Counted from the stretch's first letter, positions 35,048 through 43,635 are shown. The stretch is 64,000 bases of DNA from Fimousia sp045616445 (GCA_045616445.1 JAZLGR010000017.1:1-64000); one strand, 5' to 3'. Numbers and translations are program-made. Notes: generated by a model from the sequence alone, not told the origin.

Positions 35048-35569
35048 TTAGTTACTTTTCTTAATATCTAAGAATCCAATTTCAACAGAAGTAGCTCTTC
35101 CAAACATTTCAACTTCGATTTCGATTGTCTGTTTATGTTTGTTGATGCTCTTAACTGTACTTACTGCACCTTCCATAGGACCGGAGATTACAGTGATTTC
35201 ATCACCGACTTCCACGTCAATGGTAACTTCCTGTTCATTGCTGATGCCCAGGGAGCGCATCTCTGCTTCTGTTAAAGGTACTGGTTTTGATCCTGGACCT
35301 ACGAATCCTGTTACTCCTCGTGTGTTACGAACAACATACCATGTATCGTCGTCCATAATCATGTTGATGAGCACATATCCAGGAAACAGTTTTCTGGTGA
35401 CCTGTTTTTTGACGCCATTCTTGATTTCTGTTGCTTCCTCAAGTGGAACACGAACTTCCAGGATTTTGTCCTGTAATTTTCTGTTTTCAATTGCCTTTTC
35501 AAGATTGGCCTTCACTTTATTTTCATAACTTGAATAAGTATGAACTACATACCAATTTGTTTCTGCCAT
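35048..35569 (-). CDS. nusG: Transcription elongation/antitermination factor NusG
   Basis: This RNA polymerase-binding factor of 173 residues has an N-terminal NGN domain (NWYVVHTYSSYENKVKANLE) and a C-terminal KOW domain (VGDEITVISGPMEGAVSTVK). It lies 17 bases downstream of secE in the standard order. Confidence 0.98.
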   Translation of the reverse strand: MAETNWYVVHTYSSYENKVKANLEKAIENRKLQDKILEVRVPLEEATEIKNGVKKQVTRKLFPGYVLINMIMDDDTWYVVRNTRGVTGFVGPGSKPVPLTEAEMRSLGISNEQEVTIDVEVGDEITVISGPMEGAVSTVKSINKHKQTIEIEVEMFGRATSVEIGFLDIKKSN

Positions 35570-35586
35570 TTGATCACCTTTGCCTT

Positions 35587-35814
35587 CTAACCAATGAGTA
35601 ATTTAATGCCATACTGAAGTACCATATCAAATAAAGCAATAATTACTCCAAGACATATTGTTGAAGTTACAACTGTAATTGTGTCTTTGTAGATCTTCTC
35701 TTGTGTTGGCCAAATAATCTTGTGAAATTCAGCTTTTACGCCCTTACACCATTTTGTAATGCGTGTGCCAATTCCAGGATTCTTAGCATTCTTTGTTTTC
35801 TTAGGTTCTGCCAT
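35587..35814 (-). CDS. secE: Preprotein translocase subunit SecE
   Basis: This 75-residue single-span SecE has a conserved amphipathic segment (GVKAEFHKIIWPTQEKIYKDT) followed by one C-terminal transmembrane helix. It stabilises SecY in the translocon. It lies between rpmG and nusG. Confidence 0.97.
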   Translation of the reverse strand: MAEPKKTKNAKNPGIGTRITKWCKGVKAEFHKIIWPTQEKIYKDTITVVTSTICLGVIIALFDMVLQYGIKLLIG

Positions 35815-35842
35815 TTCTTCACCTCATTAACAAAAAAGAGAA

Positions 35843-35992
35843 TTACTTTGTTTCTTTGTGCATTGTATGTTTTTTGCAAAATCTACAATATTTCTTTGTT
35901 TCCATTCTTTCAGAATGTACACGCTTGTCCTTTTTAGTAGTATAGTTACGCTGTTTACATTCTGTACATGCCAATGTGATTCTTGTACGCAC
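35843..35992 (-). CDS. rpmG: 50S ribosomal protein L33
   Basis: This 49-residue protein begins at GTG (35992) seven bases after GGAGG and ends at TAA (35843-35845). It shows ITLACTECKQRNY and YCRFCKKHTMHKE, so both zinc-binding CxxC pairs are kept: the zinc-containing C+ form. It is the first gene of the rpmG-secE-nusG-rplK-rplA operon. Confidence 0.96.
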   Translation of the reverse strand: MRTRITLACTECKQRNYTTKKDKRVHSERMETKKYCRFCKKHTMHKETK

Positions 35993-36084
35993 AACTTCCA
36001 CCTCCATTTACTTAAATTTAAATTTCTGGTCTTATTTTTGGGCATAAAAAAAAGACCTCTTCCATGCTAAAATATAGCTATAAT

Positions 36085-36114
36085 AATATAGCATACATGA
36101 AACAATAGAGTCAA
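36085..36114 (-). promoter_or_regulatory. Promoter of rpmG-secE-nusG-rplKA
   Basis: On the minus strand TTGACT (36109-36114) and TATATT (36085-36090) have an 18-base spacer, with a TG extended -10. It lies about 90 bases before rpmG. Confidence 0.65.
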
Positions 36115-36203
36115 CTCATTTCGAAAAGTTTTTTTAATAGAACAATTCGATGGAGTTCTTCCCACAGATTCGGTCTTTTTCTACTTAAATATCATATTCT
36201 CCT

Positions 36204-36845
36204 CTAATACTCTTTTTCTTTCATAATCCTCAGGCTCCAGGCATATCCTGCTGCCATGATCGCCAGTCCAACGATGGTAAATGTTACTGCCATAACCGGG
36301 CCGGATACCTGATCAAGCTTCTGTGCAAATGTCGGTGCGCCTTTCATCATTTTACCAAAAAGCATGCCAACTGCAAAGACCAATCCTGCTAATACCACCA
36401 AGATGGTACGGCTTCTCTCTGTGCCAAACTTGATTTCAATCGGAAGCATAGCACCAAAGATTGCCATAAACAGTGGCAGCTGGGAATAAAGCTCCGCTGG
36501 CTCACTGATGAGCGGTGACATTTGCCCTCTGATGATGGCAATTCCACAGGAGATGATGATGGAGCAAATCCAGCCGATCACAACTGCTGCTTCAACGAAC
36601 AGATATTTCTCCTTCACATAGTCCTTCTTTGTAATCGGAAGAGTCAGCAGAAATGGCATACAATTATCAAAATCATCATAGCTTAATGTTCCAATGGCGA
36701 AGATACCAAGGAGCATGGTACCATAACCAGATAAAAAGACGGCGTCCATGGAAGCACCCATGATCAGCATGATCACAATAAAAATAAGAAATGTCTGTTT
36801 TCTTGATGTAATCAACCGAATATCTTTGGTCAGTAATCCTTTCAT
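36204..36845 (-). CDS. ABC-2 type transporter permease
   Basis: This 213-residue protein has six hydrophobic segments, starting MKGLLTKDIRLITSRKQTFLIF, the pattern of the small ABC-2 permeases found beside YtrA-type regulators. It follows its ATPase by one base. It probably exports a compound such as an antimicrobial peptide or lantibiotic; substrate unknown. Confidence 0.87.
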   Translation of the reverse strand: MKGLLTKDIRLITSRKQTFLIFIVIMLIMGASMDAVFLSGYGTMLLGIFAIGTLSYDDFDNCMPFLLTLPITKKDYVKEKYLFVEAAVVIGWICSIIISCGIAIIRGQMSPLISEPAELYSQLPLFMAIFGAMLPIEIKFGTERSRTILVVLAGLVFAVGMLFGKMMKGAPTFAQKLDQVSGPVMAVTFTIVGLAIMAAGYAWSLRIMKEKEY

Positions 36846-36846
36846 A

Positions 36847-37692
36847 TTATTTCCCTCCTGTCATCATCAGAATCAGGTCGTCAATGCCGCTCTTCTCAAT
36901 GACGATACCTGGATAATTGTCCTTGTAATACTGCATCTCATTGGTCAGGCAGGTATAACCATATGGTTCTTTCTTCATCTTTAAGATGTATCTGTCATCT
37001 AAGCTGCGGTACATCTCTTCATCCACCTTCAGGATACCGTACTGAGAGAGAATCACGTCGGTTTCTTCCTTCAGGATCACTGTACCCTTGTGGAGCAGGT
37101 AGATCTCATCACAGATGCCTTCTAAATCTGTTGCGATATGGGAAGTAATCAGGATGCTTCTGTCCTCATTCTCTTCCATATAATCTCTCAAAATATCTAA
37201 AATCTCGATTCTTGCCTCCACATCAAGGCCTGCAGTCGGTTCATCCATAATAAGCAGGTCTGCATCGTGGCTCAATGCCACTAATACGCGAAGCTTTGCT
37301 TTCATACCTGTGGAAAATTCCTTGATCTTTTTACGTTCCGGAAGGCCATGCTCCCTGCAGGTTCTGATAAAATCCTGTTCGCTGCAGTCTTGATAAAGCT
37401 TATCTAAAATCTTTGCTACATCTGTCACTGTCAGATAAGTACTAAATCCGGAATCAGAAAGTGCCACACCGACTCTTTCCTTATCTGCACCTGTCAGGTC
37501 CTCCACTGCCTTGCCAAACACGGTAACGTTCCCTGCGTCAGGATTGATCAGGCCTAAGATTGCCTTAATCGTAGTACTCTTACCTGCACCATTCTTCCCT
37601 ACCAGGCCAACGATCTGTCCATCCGGGATTTCCATAGATATATTCAGTTGATAGTCTCCATAGTGTTTTACCACTTTATTTACAGATACCAT
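36847..37692 (-). CDS. ABC transporter ATP-binding protein
   Basis: This 281-residue ABC ATPase has Walker A GKNGAGKST (near 33-41), Walker B LLIMDEPTAGLD and a signature region KIKEFSTGMKAKLRV. The last 70 residues extend beyond the core domain as in bacitracin- and lantibiotic-type exporters. It sits between the GntR regulator (two bases upstream) and the permease (one base downstream), so the three genes form one operon. Confidence 0.92.
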   Translation of the reverse strand: MVSVNKVVKHYGDYQLNISMEIPDGQIVGLVGKNGAGKSTTIKAILGLINPDAGNVTVFGKAVEDLTGADKERVGVALSDSGFSTYLTVTDVAKILDKLYQDCSEQDFIRTCREHGLPERKKIKEFSTGMKAKLRVLVALSHDADLLIMDEPTAGLDVEARIEILDILRDYMEENEDRSILITSHIATDLEGICDEIYLLHKGTVILKEETDVILSQYGILKVDEEMYRSLDDRYILKMKKEPYGYTCLTNEMQYYKDNYPGIVIEKSGIDDLILMMTGGK

Positions 37693-37694
37693 AA

Positions 37695-38066
37695 CTATTC
37701 CTCCAATAAAATGTCCACGATCTCGCGAATCTCCTCATCGGTCATACCAGCTTCTCTGGCTTTGTCAATCGCCTTCGCGAAATCATCCTCCACTGCCTTA
37801 CGTCTTGCTTCTGCGGCGTAGGCACGGTCTGTTGGTAATACAAATGTCCCTTTCCCATGAACAGTTTTGACAAATCCTTCTTCGTCTAACTTGTCATAGG
37901 CTTTCTTAACAGTGAGCGCGCTGATGCGAAGCTCCTTTGACAATGCTCGTACGGAAGGTAATGCTTCATTCTCCTGTAAGCTTCCTTCAATGATGTCTTT
38001 CTTAATCTGGTCCACCAACTGTTCATAAATTGGAATCATGGATGAGTTATTTATTATAATATGCAT
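37695..38066 (-). CDS. YtrA-subfamily GntR transcriptional regulator
   Basis: This short 123-residue GntR protein has a winged helix (GSLQENEALPSVRALSKELRISALTVKKAYDKLDEEG) and a short dimerisation tail, the YtrA type that represses linked ABC transporters. AAGGAG is nine bases before the ATG. A large inverted repeat overlaps its own promoter, which indicates autoregulation of the whole regulator-ABC operon, probably relieved by cell-envelope stress. Confidence 0.92.
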   Translation of the reverse strand: MHIIINNSSMIPIYEQLVDQIKKDIIEGSLQENEALPSVRALSKELRISALTVKKAYDKLDEEGFVKTVHGKGTFVLPTDRAYAAEARRKAVEDDFAKAIDKAREAGMTDEEIREIVDILLEE

Positions 38067-38090
38067 ATTCTTTCACTCCTTATCGTTATA

Positions 38091-38137
38091 AACAGTATAT
38101 AACAGTATATAACTGTTGTCAACTGTTATATACTGTT
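38091..38137. promoter_or_regulatory. YtrA-type operator
   Basis: AACAGTATATAACAGT (38091-38106) and its exact reverse complement ACTGTTATATACTGTT (38122-38137) form a 16-bp inverted repeat with a 15-base gap. It spans the -35 and -10 elements of the regulator's promoter, and is a clear operator for the GntR protein encoded next to it. Confidence 0.85.
38094..38122 (-). promoter_or_regulatory. Promoter of the GntR-ABC operon
   Basis: On the minus strand TTGACA (38117-38122) and TATACT (38094-38099) have a 17-base spacer. The promoter lies inside the inverted-repeat operator. Confidence 0.8.
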
Positions 38138-38257
38138 ATATGCCAATTTTTTGTTTTCACTATCCATAAATGACGAAAAGATGTTACAATAGCTTCAGGT
38201 GAACACGATTCACACCTATTGCAGATTTATATGAAGTTATATAGAAAGGGGTATACT

Positions 38258-39364
38258 ATGGATTCTATTTTTGTTAGTCCAGGAAGATATATTCAAGGAA
38301 AAAATACATTAAAAAATCTTGGTTTTTATGCGGAAAAGCTTGGGAAAAAACCATTTATTTTAGTCAGCGAAGGTGGCATGAAGCGAATTGGCGACATGCT
38401 CCTTGATTCCTGTAAGGAAAAGGGGCTTGACGCCACAGCAGAGATATTTGCCGGAGAAAGCACAAGAAATGAAGTATTACGATTAGCAGCACTGATGGAA
38501 GAGATGGAAAGTGACCTTGTCATCGGTGTCGGCGGCGGAAAGGTAACCGATACTGCGAAAATGGCAGCGGTTGAGAGAAATCTTCCAGTCATCATCTGTC
38601 CAACCATCGCAGCAACCGACGGTCCAACTGCAGGACGTGCCGTACTCTATTCTGAAGAACATGTCTCTCTTCAGACACTGCAGCTACCAGCCAGCCCAAA
38701 TGTGGTTCTGGTGGATACAGAAGTCATCGCGAAGGCACCTGCAAGATTATTAGTTTCCGGAATGGGTGACGCACTTGCTACCTATTTTGAGACAAGCACC
38801 TGCGTGGTAACCAACCACCCGGCACCAAATGGCGGACTTTCTACATTAGCCGGCCGCGCACTGGCAAAAGCATGCTTTGACACCTTAATGTCCGACGGTG
38901 TACAGGCATCCATTGACATGCAGGATCATATCTGCAGTGAAGCAGTGGAACACATCATCGAAACCAACACCTTATTATCCGGTCTTGGATTTGAGAGCGG
39001 TGGTCTTGGTGCTGCCCACGCCATCAACAAAGGCCTTACTTATGTAAGAGAATGTGACGCCCTCTATCATGGCGAAAAGGTTGCTTATGGTACACTTGCT
39101 CAGATTCTCATCGAGGAACAGGATGAAGCTTTGATTGATCAGGTATTTACCTTCTGTGCGAAAGTTGGTCTTCCAGTTTGCTTTGCAGATCTTGGAATCG
39201 AAGGCATTGAAGAAGAAAAGCTCTGGAAGGCTGCAGAAGTGGCTGCCGATCCGAAGGGTCATGCCAAGAACGAACCTGTGAAGGTAACAAAAGAGATGGT
39301 ATTCGACGCATTTGCTCGTGTTGATGCAAGAGGCCGTGAAACAAAGAAAAAATTAGGATTATAG
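38258..39364 (+). CDS. gldA: Glycerol dehydrogenase
   Basis: This iron/zinc-dependent, NAD-linked enzyme oxidises glycerol to dihydroxyacetone. It shows GVGGGKVTDTAK, PTIAATDGPTAGRAV (Asp ligand) and the His-containing GLGAAHAINKGLT typical of GldA. The start is placed at the ATG at 38258 (MDSIFVSPGRYIQG, 368 residues) with AAAGGGG before it; an earlier in-frame ATG at 38219 adds 13 unlikely residues. It stands alone and shares a terminator with the convergent CHAP-like gene. Confidence 0.95.
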   Translation: MDSIFVSPGRYIQGKNTLKNLGFYAEKLGKKPFILVSEGGMKRIGDMLLDSCKEKGLDATAEIFAGESTRNEVLRLAALMEEMESDLVIGVGGGKVTDTAKMAAVERNLPVIICPTIAATDGPTAGRAVLYSEEHVSLQTLQLPASPNVVLVDTEVIAKAPARLLVSGMGDALATYFETSTCVVTNHPAPNGGLSTLAGRALAKACFDTLMSDGVQASIDMQDHICSEAVEHIIETNTLLSGLGFESGGLGAAHAINKGLTYVRECDALYHGEKVAYGTLAQILIEEQDEALIDQVFTFCAKVGLPVCFADLGIEGIEEEKLWKAAEVAADPKGHAKNEPVKVTKEMVFDAFARVDARGRETKKKLGL

Positions 39365-39379
39365 ATGATAATAGATCAA

Positions 39380-39412
39380 AAAAGAAGCTGGGCGTCTCGT
39401 CCAGCTTCTTTC
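39380..39412. terminator. Bidirectional terminator
   Basis: AAGAAGCTGG (39382-39391) pairs with CCAGCTTCTT (39401-39410), with A and T runs outside. It serves gldA and the convergent secreted-protein gene. Confidence 0.88.
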
Positions 39413-39433
39413 TATTCTTACGTTTGTTTTTAT

Positions 39434-40063
39434 TTAAGTTAATGGTTTGCCTGTACTATCCTTGTACACTCTGAAAAACTTAACATTGTGACCATATTTA
39501 TTAGGTTGAATGGTTCGATTCTTTGCTGCGTAGGTTTTGCTACCGTCGTTCCACTTCCAGTTCTGTTCAATCAGAACAACTTTATAAGTGCCATTGGCCA
39601 GTTCTGTTGATTTCTTTACGATTGCCCAATGTCCGTTTCCTTTGCTATTGGTCTGATAGTAGATATCCCCAACTCTTGGACTCTTGATCTTCTTTGCGGT
39701 ATAACCGTTTCCAGCATTCGGTGTCGCCCCAGTAACTAAATTACTGATGGTTACTGAATAATTAGCCTTGTAAAAATTCTTCACATACTGTGCACAGCAG
39801 TAAGTACCTGTGTTGGTATTACCTGTTCCCGGACGATATTTCGCCTTTACCCCTTTATAGGTATCTACTACCTGAGGATCCTCGGTAATTCTCACCTTTG
39901 TGTAGCTCTGTCCTGCTGCTGCATCGTGTACTTCTGCTTCTGCCGCTGCTCCAATGACCTCTGCGTAGGTACTCACTCCTGAATAAGAGATACCTGTCAG
40001 CATCAATGCAAAAATGAATAGATAGGCAACTGCTTTTTTTGTGATAGACTTGATTTTTTTCAT
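39434..40063 (-). CDS. Secreted CHAP-like (amidase-fold) protein
   Basis: A signal peptide (about residues 1-33, ending STYAE) precedes a domain of about 150 residues. It has a Cys in YCCAQYVKNFY, a His in GHWAIVKK and an acidic/Asn pair in IEQNWKW, the spacing of a Cys-His-Asn/Glu NlpC/CHAP-type hydrolase. It may cut peptidoglycan peptides; the call rests on motifs only. The start is the ATG at 40063 with AGGAGG seven bases upstream; the ATG six bases earlier is too close to that site. Confidence 0.65.
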   Translation of the reverse strand: MKKIKSITKKAVAYLFIFALMLTGISYSGVSTYAEVIGAAAEAEVHDAAAGQSYTKVRITEDPQVVDTYKGVKAKYRPGTGNTNTGTYCCAQYVKNFYKANYSVTISNLVTGATPNAGNGYTAKKIKSPRVGDIYYQTNSKGNGHWAIVKKSTELANGTYKVVLIEQNWKWNDGSKTYAAKNRTIQPNKYGHNVKFFRVYKDSTGKPLT

Positions 40064-40232
40064 GTTCATTCCTCCTGTAAGTGCTTTTGTTTTACTTGTT
40101 GACTTTATTATAGAGGAGAAACTGAACGCAAAATCAATTCTGTCATATCCACAAAACTGCTTGTTAGATTTAACGTGATTTACGTTTTATTTTACTGAAA
40201 TATGCCAAATATGACACTTGGCACTCCAAAAA

Positions 40233-42365
40233 TTACATGGATTTTCTTTCTGCAATTTCTGCCATCTTGGCATCATTGAGTCTGGTATCACCTTTTACTC
40301 TGGAATAGGAAAGATATCCATTCATACGGTCGATCTTGGTCAGGTTTTTGCTGCCACACTTTGGACATACATCCATATTCAGCTCTTCGTGACCACAGTC
40401 ATCACAGTAAGCAAGGGATAAGTTCACACCTTCATAGAATCCCTTATCCATTGCACGACGAACCAGGGAGCGGATTGCTTCTTTATTATAGTCGATTGGA
40501 TACTTCACATACTGGATTTTGCCGCCATTGCTCAGATCCCAGAATCGGCCTTCTAAATCCTGCTTCTGGATTGGAGAAATATCTTCTGTTACGTGACAAT
40601 GGAAGCTATTGCTTACATATTCACGGTCAGATACATTCTCAATCACGCCATACTTCTTGCGGAACTGCTTCACCTGTAAACCACAGAGGTTTTCAGCAGG
40701 TGTTCCATAGATTGCATATAGATGTCCGTCTTCTTCCTTAAATCTGGTGATTTCTTTATTGATATATTCGAGAACCTCAATGGCAAACTGTCCATCTTCC
40801 ACAAGAGATTTCTTGTTGTGAAGCTGCTGAAGTTCATTGAGCGCAGTAATACCAAAGGATGCTGTTGCAGATTTTAATAACGGTTTGATCTTATCATGGA
40901 TACCAAGGTTGCCACCTAAGAATCCGCCTTCGCAATACGCAAGTGGATTGGTGGATGCTTTCATCTCGCCAAGATAATCATAGGTACGGATATGAAGCTG
41001 ACGGCCAAGATTTAAATAGTAATCAAGCACTTCATAGAAATCCTTGCTTTCCTGTCTTGCCTTCGCATAGATCATAGGCAGATGTAAGCTGACTACCCCA
41101 ATGTTAAATCTTCCGACAAATACCGGTTTATCCTGATCATCTGCCGGATGGATGCCTCCTCGTTCATACCAAGGAGATAAGAATGCACGACATCCCATCG
41201 GACTTACGATTTCGCCATACTGCTTATACATGGAAGCCACATAACCTTCTCCAGTCAGACTTAACCAGTCTGGATACATAGTCTTACTGGAGCACTCGAT
41301 ACCTGCTTCGAATACATCTTCTAATTCCTTGCCAGGTCCGTGTAAGTTTTCATCATATAAGAATACTAATTTAGGGAATAATACCGGCTTTTTATGTCCT
41401 TCTCTTCCCTGTCCATTCTTGCGAACTTCCAGCATGATCTTGGTTGCCATCTTTTCAAATGGTTTTGTACCGTTACCAGCAGTCATTGTGATAAATGGAT
41501 AATCACCACGGCTGGAGGATACGGAGTTAAACTTATATTCTAATCCCTGGAAGCCCTGACGGAATTCGCGTTCCACATCTTTCATGGTTTCTTCTTTCGC
41601 GCGTTCGTCGCTTAATCCAAGGTCTGTATAACGCTTGTACATCTTCTCATAGGATTTTTCTGCATATGGGCATAAGATCTTTTCGATGTTTGGTACCGTA
41701 AACCCGCCATACTGCTGGCTGGCTGCGCTAAGAACGATATCCCCGATTACATCAAAGGCAACATCTAAAGTCTTTGGCTCATTATACCAGAGGTTCCCCA
41801 TCTCAAATCCACCGTTCAATACATTCCCTACGTCGAAGAGACAGCAGTTCATGGTATCACGTCTTGCAGACATATCATGTACATAGATATATCCGTCACG
41901 GCATGCCTGTAACTCTTCTGTTGTCATAAAGAACTTCTGATACAGGGACTTGTTCAGTTCGTTGAATACCAGGCTTCGCTTTGTAGAAACAAGGGCACTG
42001 TCTGTGTTACTGTTCTCCTTGTCACCGATGTACATGATGGACTGGCTCTTCTTATATACATCATCTAACATAGCTACGAAGTCCTGCTTATAGTTACGGT
42101 AATCACGGTAACTCTTTGCAACTTCCGGTCTGGTGTTCTCTAAGGCACCTTCTACGATATTATGCATCTCTAAGATATGGATTTCTTCTTTATCAAGCTC
42201 CATGGCCTTCTTCTGTACGAATTCACAGATGAAATCTATATCTTCCGGTGTGAATGCCACCATGGCACGGTATGCAGATTTGTTGATTGCAACGATTACC
42301 TTCTGCACGTTGAATGCTTCTTTGGTACCATCTTTTTTGACTACTTTGATTTTCTCTAATTCCAT
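40233..42365 (-). CDS. nrdD: Anaerobic ribonucleoside-triphosphate reductase (class III)
   Basis: This glycyl-radical enzyme makes deoxyribonucleotides without oxygen. The 710 residues comprise an N-terminal ATP-cone (about 1-95), the catalytic barrel, and a C-terminal zinc site (CDDCG...CPKCGS) just before the glycyl-radical loop (DRMNGYLSYSRV). It is divergent from its activase nrdG across an intergenic region with two NrdR boxes. AAGGGGTG precedes the ATG. Confidence 0.98.
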   Translation of the reverse strand: MELEKIKVVKKDGTKEAFNVQKVIVAINKSAYRAMVAFTPEDIDFICEFVQKKAMELDKEEIHILEMHNIVEGALENTRPEVAKSYRDYRNYKQDFVAMLDDVYKKSQSIMYIGDKENSNTDSALVSTKRSLVFNELNKSLYQKFFMTTEELQACRDGYIYVHDMSARRDTMNCCLFDVGNVLNGGFEMGNLWYNEPKTLDVAFDVIGDIVLSAASQQYGGFTVPNIEKILCPYAEKSYEKMYKRYTDLGLSDERAKEETMKDVEREFRQGFQGLEYKFNSVSSSRGDYPFITMTAGNGTKPFEKMATKIMLEVRKNGQGREGHKKPVLFPKLVFLYDENLHGPGKELEDVFEAGIECSSKTMYPDWLSLTGEGYVASMYKQYGEIVSPMGCRAFLSPWYERGGIHPADDQDKPVFVGRFNIGVVSLHLPMIYAKARQESKDFYEVLDYYLNLGRQLHIRTYDYLGEMKASTNPLAYCEGGFLGGNLGIHDKIKPLLKSATASFGITALNELQQLHNKKSLVEDGQFAIEVLEYINKEITRFKEEDGHLYAIYGTPAENLCGLQVKQFRKKYGVIENVSDREYVSNSFHCHVTEDISPIQKQDLEGRFWDLSNGGKIQYVKYPIDYNKEAIRSLVRRAMDKGFYEGVNLSLAYCDDCGHEELNMDVCPKCGSKNLTKIDRMNGYLSYSRVKGDTRLNDAKMAEIAERKSM

Positions 42366-42407
42366 TATTTGTCACCCCTTCATGTCTTTCACATATTGTT
42401 ATGGTAA

Positions 42408-42425
42408 TTCACAATATATTGTGAA
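42408..42425. promoter_or_regulatory. NrdR box 1
   Basis: The perfect dyad TTCACAATATATTGTGAA matches the NrdR consensus (ACACWATATWTWGTGT-like). NrdR represses ribonucleotide reductase genes when dATP is high. Confidence 0.82.
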
Positions 42426-42439
42426 AAACAAATCTATAA

Positions 42440-42457
42440 ACTACATTATGTTGTGTT
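42440..42457. promoter_or_regulatory. NrdR box 2
   Basis: The core TACATTATGTTGTG (42442-42455) agrees with box 1 at 11 of 14 positions. Its centre is 32 bp from that of box 1, three helical turns, the usual NrdR spacing. Confidence 0.72.
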
Positions 42458-42506
42458 CAAAATGATTATACACTATAATAGCATTAATTGATGGACACTT
42501 CAAGGA

Positions 42507-42534
42507 TTGACTTTATTTTTCTATATTTTATACT
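42507..42534 (+). promoter_or_regulatory. nrdG promoter
   Basis: TTGACT (42507-42512) and TATACT (42529-42534) have a 16-base spacer, about 50 bases before the nrdG start. It lies on the far side of the NrdR boxes from nrdD. Confidence 0.55.
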
Positions 42535-42592
42535 ATGTATAGACATACAATGCACACATTGTTTATATGAATATAGAAAAAGGGGTGTTACC

Positions 42593-43084
42593 ATGAATTA
42601 TCATAATATCACAAAAGATGATATGTTAAACGGCGACGGTCTCCGTGTTGTATTATGGACGGCCGGCTGTACTCATAAATGCAAAAACTGTCAGAATCCA
42701 ATTACCTGGGATATTAAAGGCGGGCTCCCATTTGACGAAGCTGCGAAGGAAGAAATCTTCACAGAGCTTGCCAAGGACTATGTGTCTGGATTAACTCTCT
42801 CCGGCGGTGATCCGCTCCATCCAGCAAACTGCCAGGCAGTAACAGATCTTTCTGCTCAGGTAAAAGAGTTATTCCCTTCAAAGACAATCTGGCTTTACAC
42901 TGGATTTGACTGGGATGAGATCAGCACACTTCCGATCCTGTCCTACGTTGACGTCGTTGTTGATGGCAATTATATCGATGAACTCTCCGACACCAAGCTT
43001 CACTGGCGCGGCAGCTCCAATCAGCACGTCATCGATGTGAAAAAATCCTTAGAAGAAGGTACTATTGTACTTCACTGTCAGTAG
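42593..43084 (+). CDS. nrdG: Anaerobic ribonucleotide reductase-activating protein
   Basis: This radical SAM enzyme installs the glycyl radical on NrdD. The CTHKCKNC motif (CxxxCxxC iron-sulphur cluster) is near residue 25, followed by LSGGDPL. The start is the ATG at 42593 (MNYHNITKDD, 163 residues), which has AAGGGG seven bases before; upstream in-frame ATGs add a non-homologous stretch. Its 3' end overlaps the convergent gene at 43062 by 23 bases, and its terminator lies inside that gene. Confidence 0.97.
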   Translation: MNYHNITKDDMLNGDGLRVVLWTAGCTHKCKNCQNPITWDIKGGLPFDEAAKEEIFTELAKDYVSGLTLSGGDPLHPANCQAVTDLSAQVKELFPSKTIWLYTGFDWDEISTLPILSYVDVVVDGNYIDELSDTKLHWRGSSNQHVIDVKKSLEEGTIVLHCQ

Positions 43085-43466
43085 GCGTATAATCAGCACT
43101 CCCAAAAGGGAGTGCTTCTTTTTTTATCTCTACACTGATGCTCTGCTTCTTCTGATCCGGGCTTCTGTAACACTGCGTCACCTTCACCTGAAACATCCCC
43201 AACAGACGGCTGGTCAAACCATATTCCGCTTTCAGGTCTCCCTCTGATGAAATCTCTTCCGATAACATCCATTCGAAATAGTCTCTCATCTCCCGATTGC
43301 TCATAAATCCATAGTTCTGATTCATGCAAAGGGTCTGGTCCACACAGTGGGAAACCACCTCATAGAGGTCAACCTCCCTCACCATGCGGGCAGACAGATT
43401 CATATTGATATAAGCTCCGTAGATGATCAGCAGTAGAAAAGAAAATCCTAATACCAGTTGTTTCAA
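43062..43466 (-). CDS. Membrane-anchored protein at the end of the Tad-like operon
   Basis: This 134-residue protein has one N-terminal transmembrane helix (about 5-22) followed by a soluble, probably extracytoplasmic, domain with a Cys pair (HCVDQTLCMNQ) and no known motif. Its layout is that of TadE/TadF-like minor pilins. It is the last gene of the Tad-like operon; its C-terminal codons are antisense to the end of nrdG and contain the nrdG terminator hairpin. Confidence 0.6.
   Translation of the reverse strand: MKQLVLGFSFLLLIIYGAYINMNLSARMVREVDLYEVVSHCVDQTLCMNQNYGFMSNREMRDYFEWMLSEEISSEGDLKAEYGLTSRLLGMFQVKVTQCYRSPDQKKQSISVEIKKEALPFGSADYTPTDSEVQ
43095..43126 (+). terminator. nrdG terminator, located inside the convergent gene
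   Basis: AGCACTCCC (43095-43103) and GGGAGTGCT (43108-43116) form a perfect nine-bp stem with an AAAA loop, followed by TCTTTTTTTA. It lies ten bases after the nrdG stop yet within the coding sequence of the minus-strand gene at 43062. Confidence 0.88.
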
Positions 43467-43476
43467 GTCTTATCTC

Positions 43477-43635
43477 TTATCCCGCTGCACCGGACTGGGC
43501 AAAGAACACTGACATAATATTCGTCAGCGCATCCTGCAGCTGCGGCGCAAAGGACTTAGATGCAAAGGCACAAATTGCCAGAACAATAATAACCGTTACA
43601 ACAACCGATCCATATTCCGCTACAAATTCTCTCAA
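43477..43635 (-). CDS. 52-residue membrane protein of the Tad-like operon
   Basis: The start is TTG at 43635 with AAGGGG six bases before. The product has a short polar start (REFVAEYGSVVV), a hydrophobic helix and a Pro/Gln-rich tail (SFAPQLQDALTNIM). It is too short for a canonical Flp pilin and lacks an obvious GxxxxEY prepilin cleavage site. It shares an 'EYG' motif near its start with the 46-residue protein at 44328. It is probably a structural or accessory membrane peptide of the same system. Confidence 0.6.
   Translation of the reverse strand: MREFVAEYGSVVVTVIIVLAICAFASKSFAPQLQDALTNIMSVFFAQSGAAG

Noticed and set aside
35827..36045. Minus-strand 72-codon frame over rpmG
   Set aside because: It is a shifted reading of the L33 gene; the GTG-started 49-residue frame has both CxxC motifs and a ribosome binding site.
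42488..42592. 35-residue N-terminal extension of NrdG
   Set aside because: It covers the promoter and leader; the ATG at 42593 has AAGGGG and begins the family sequence.
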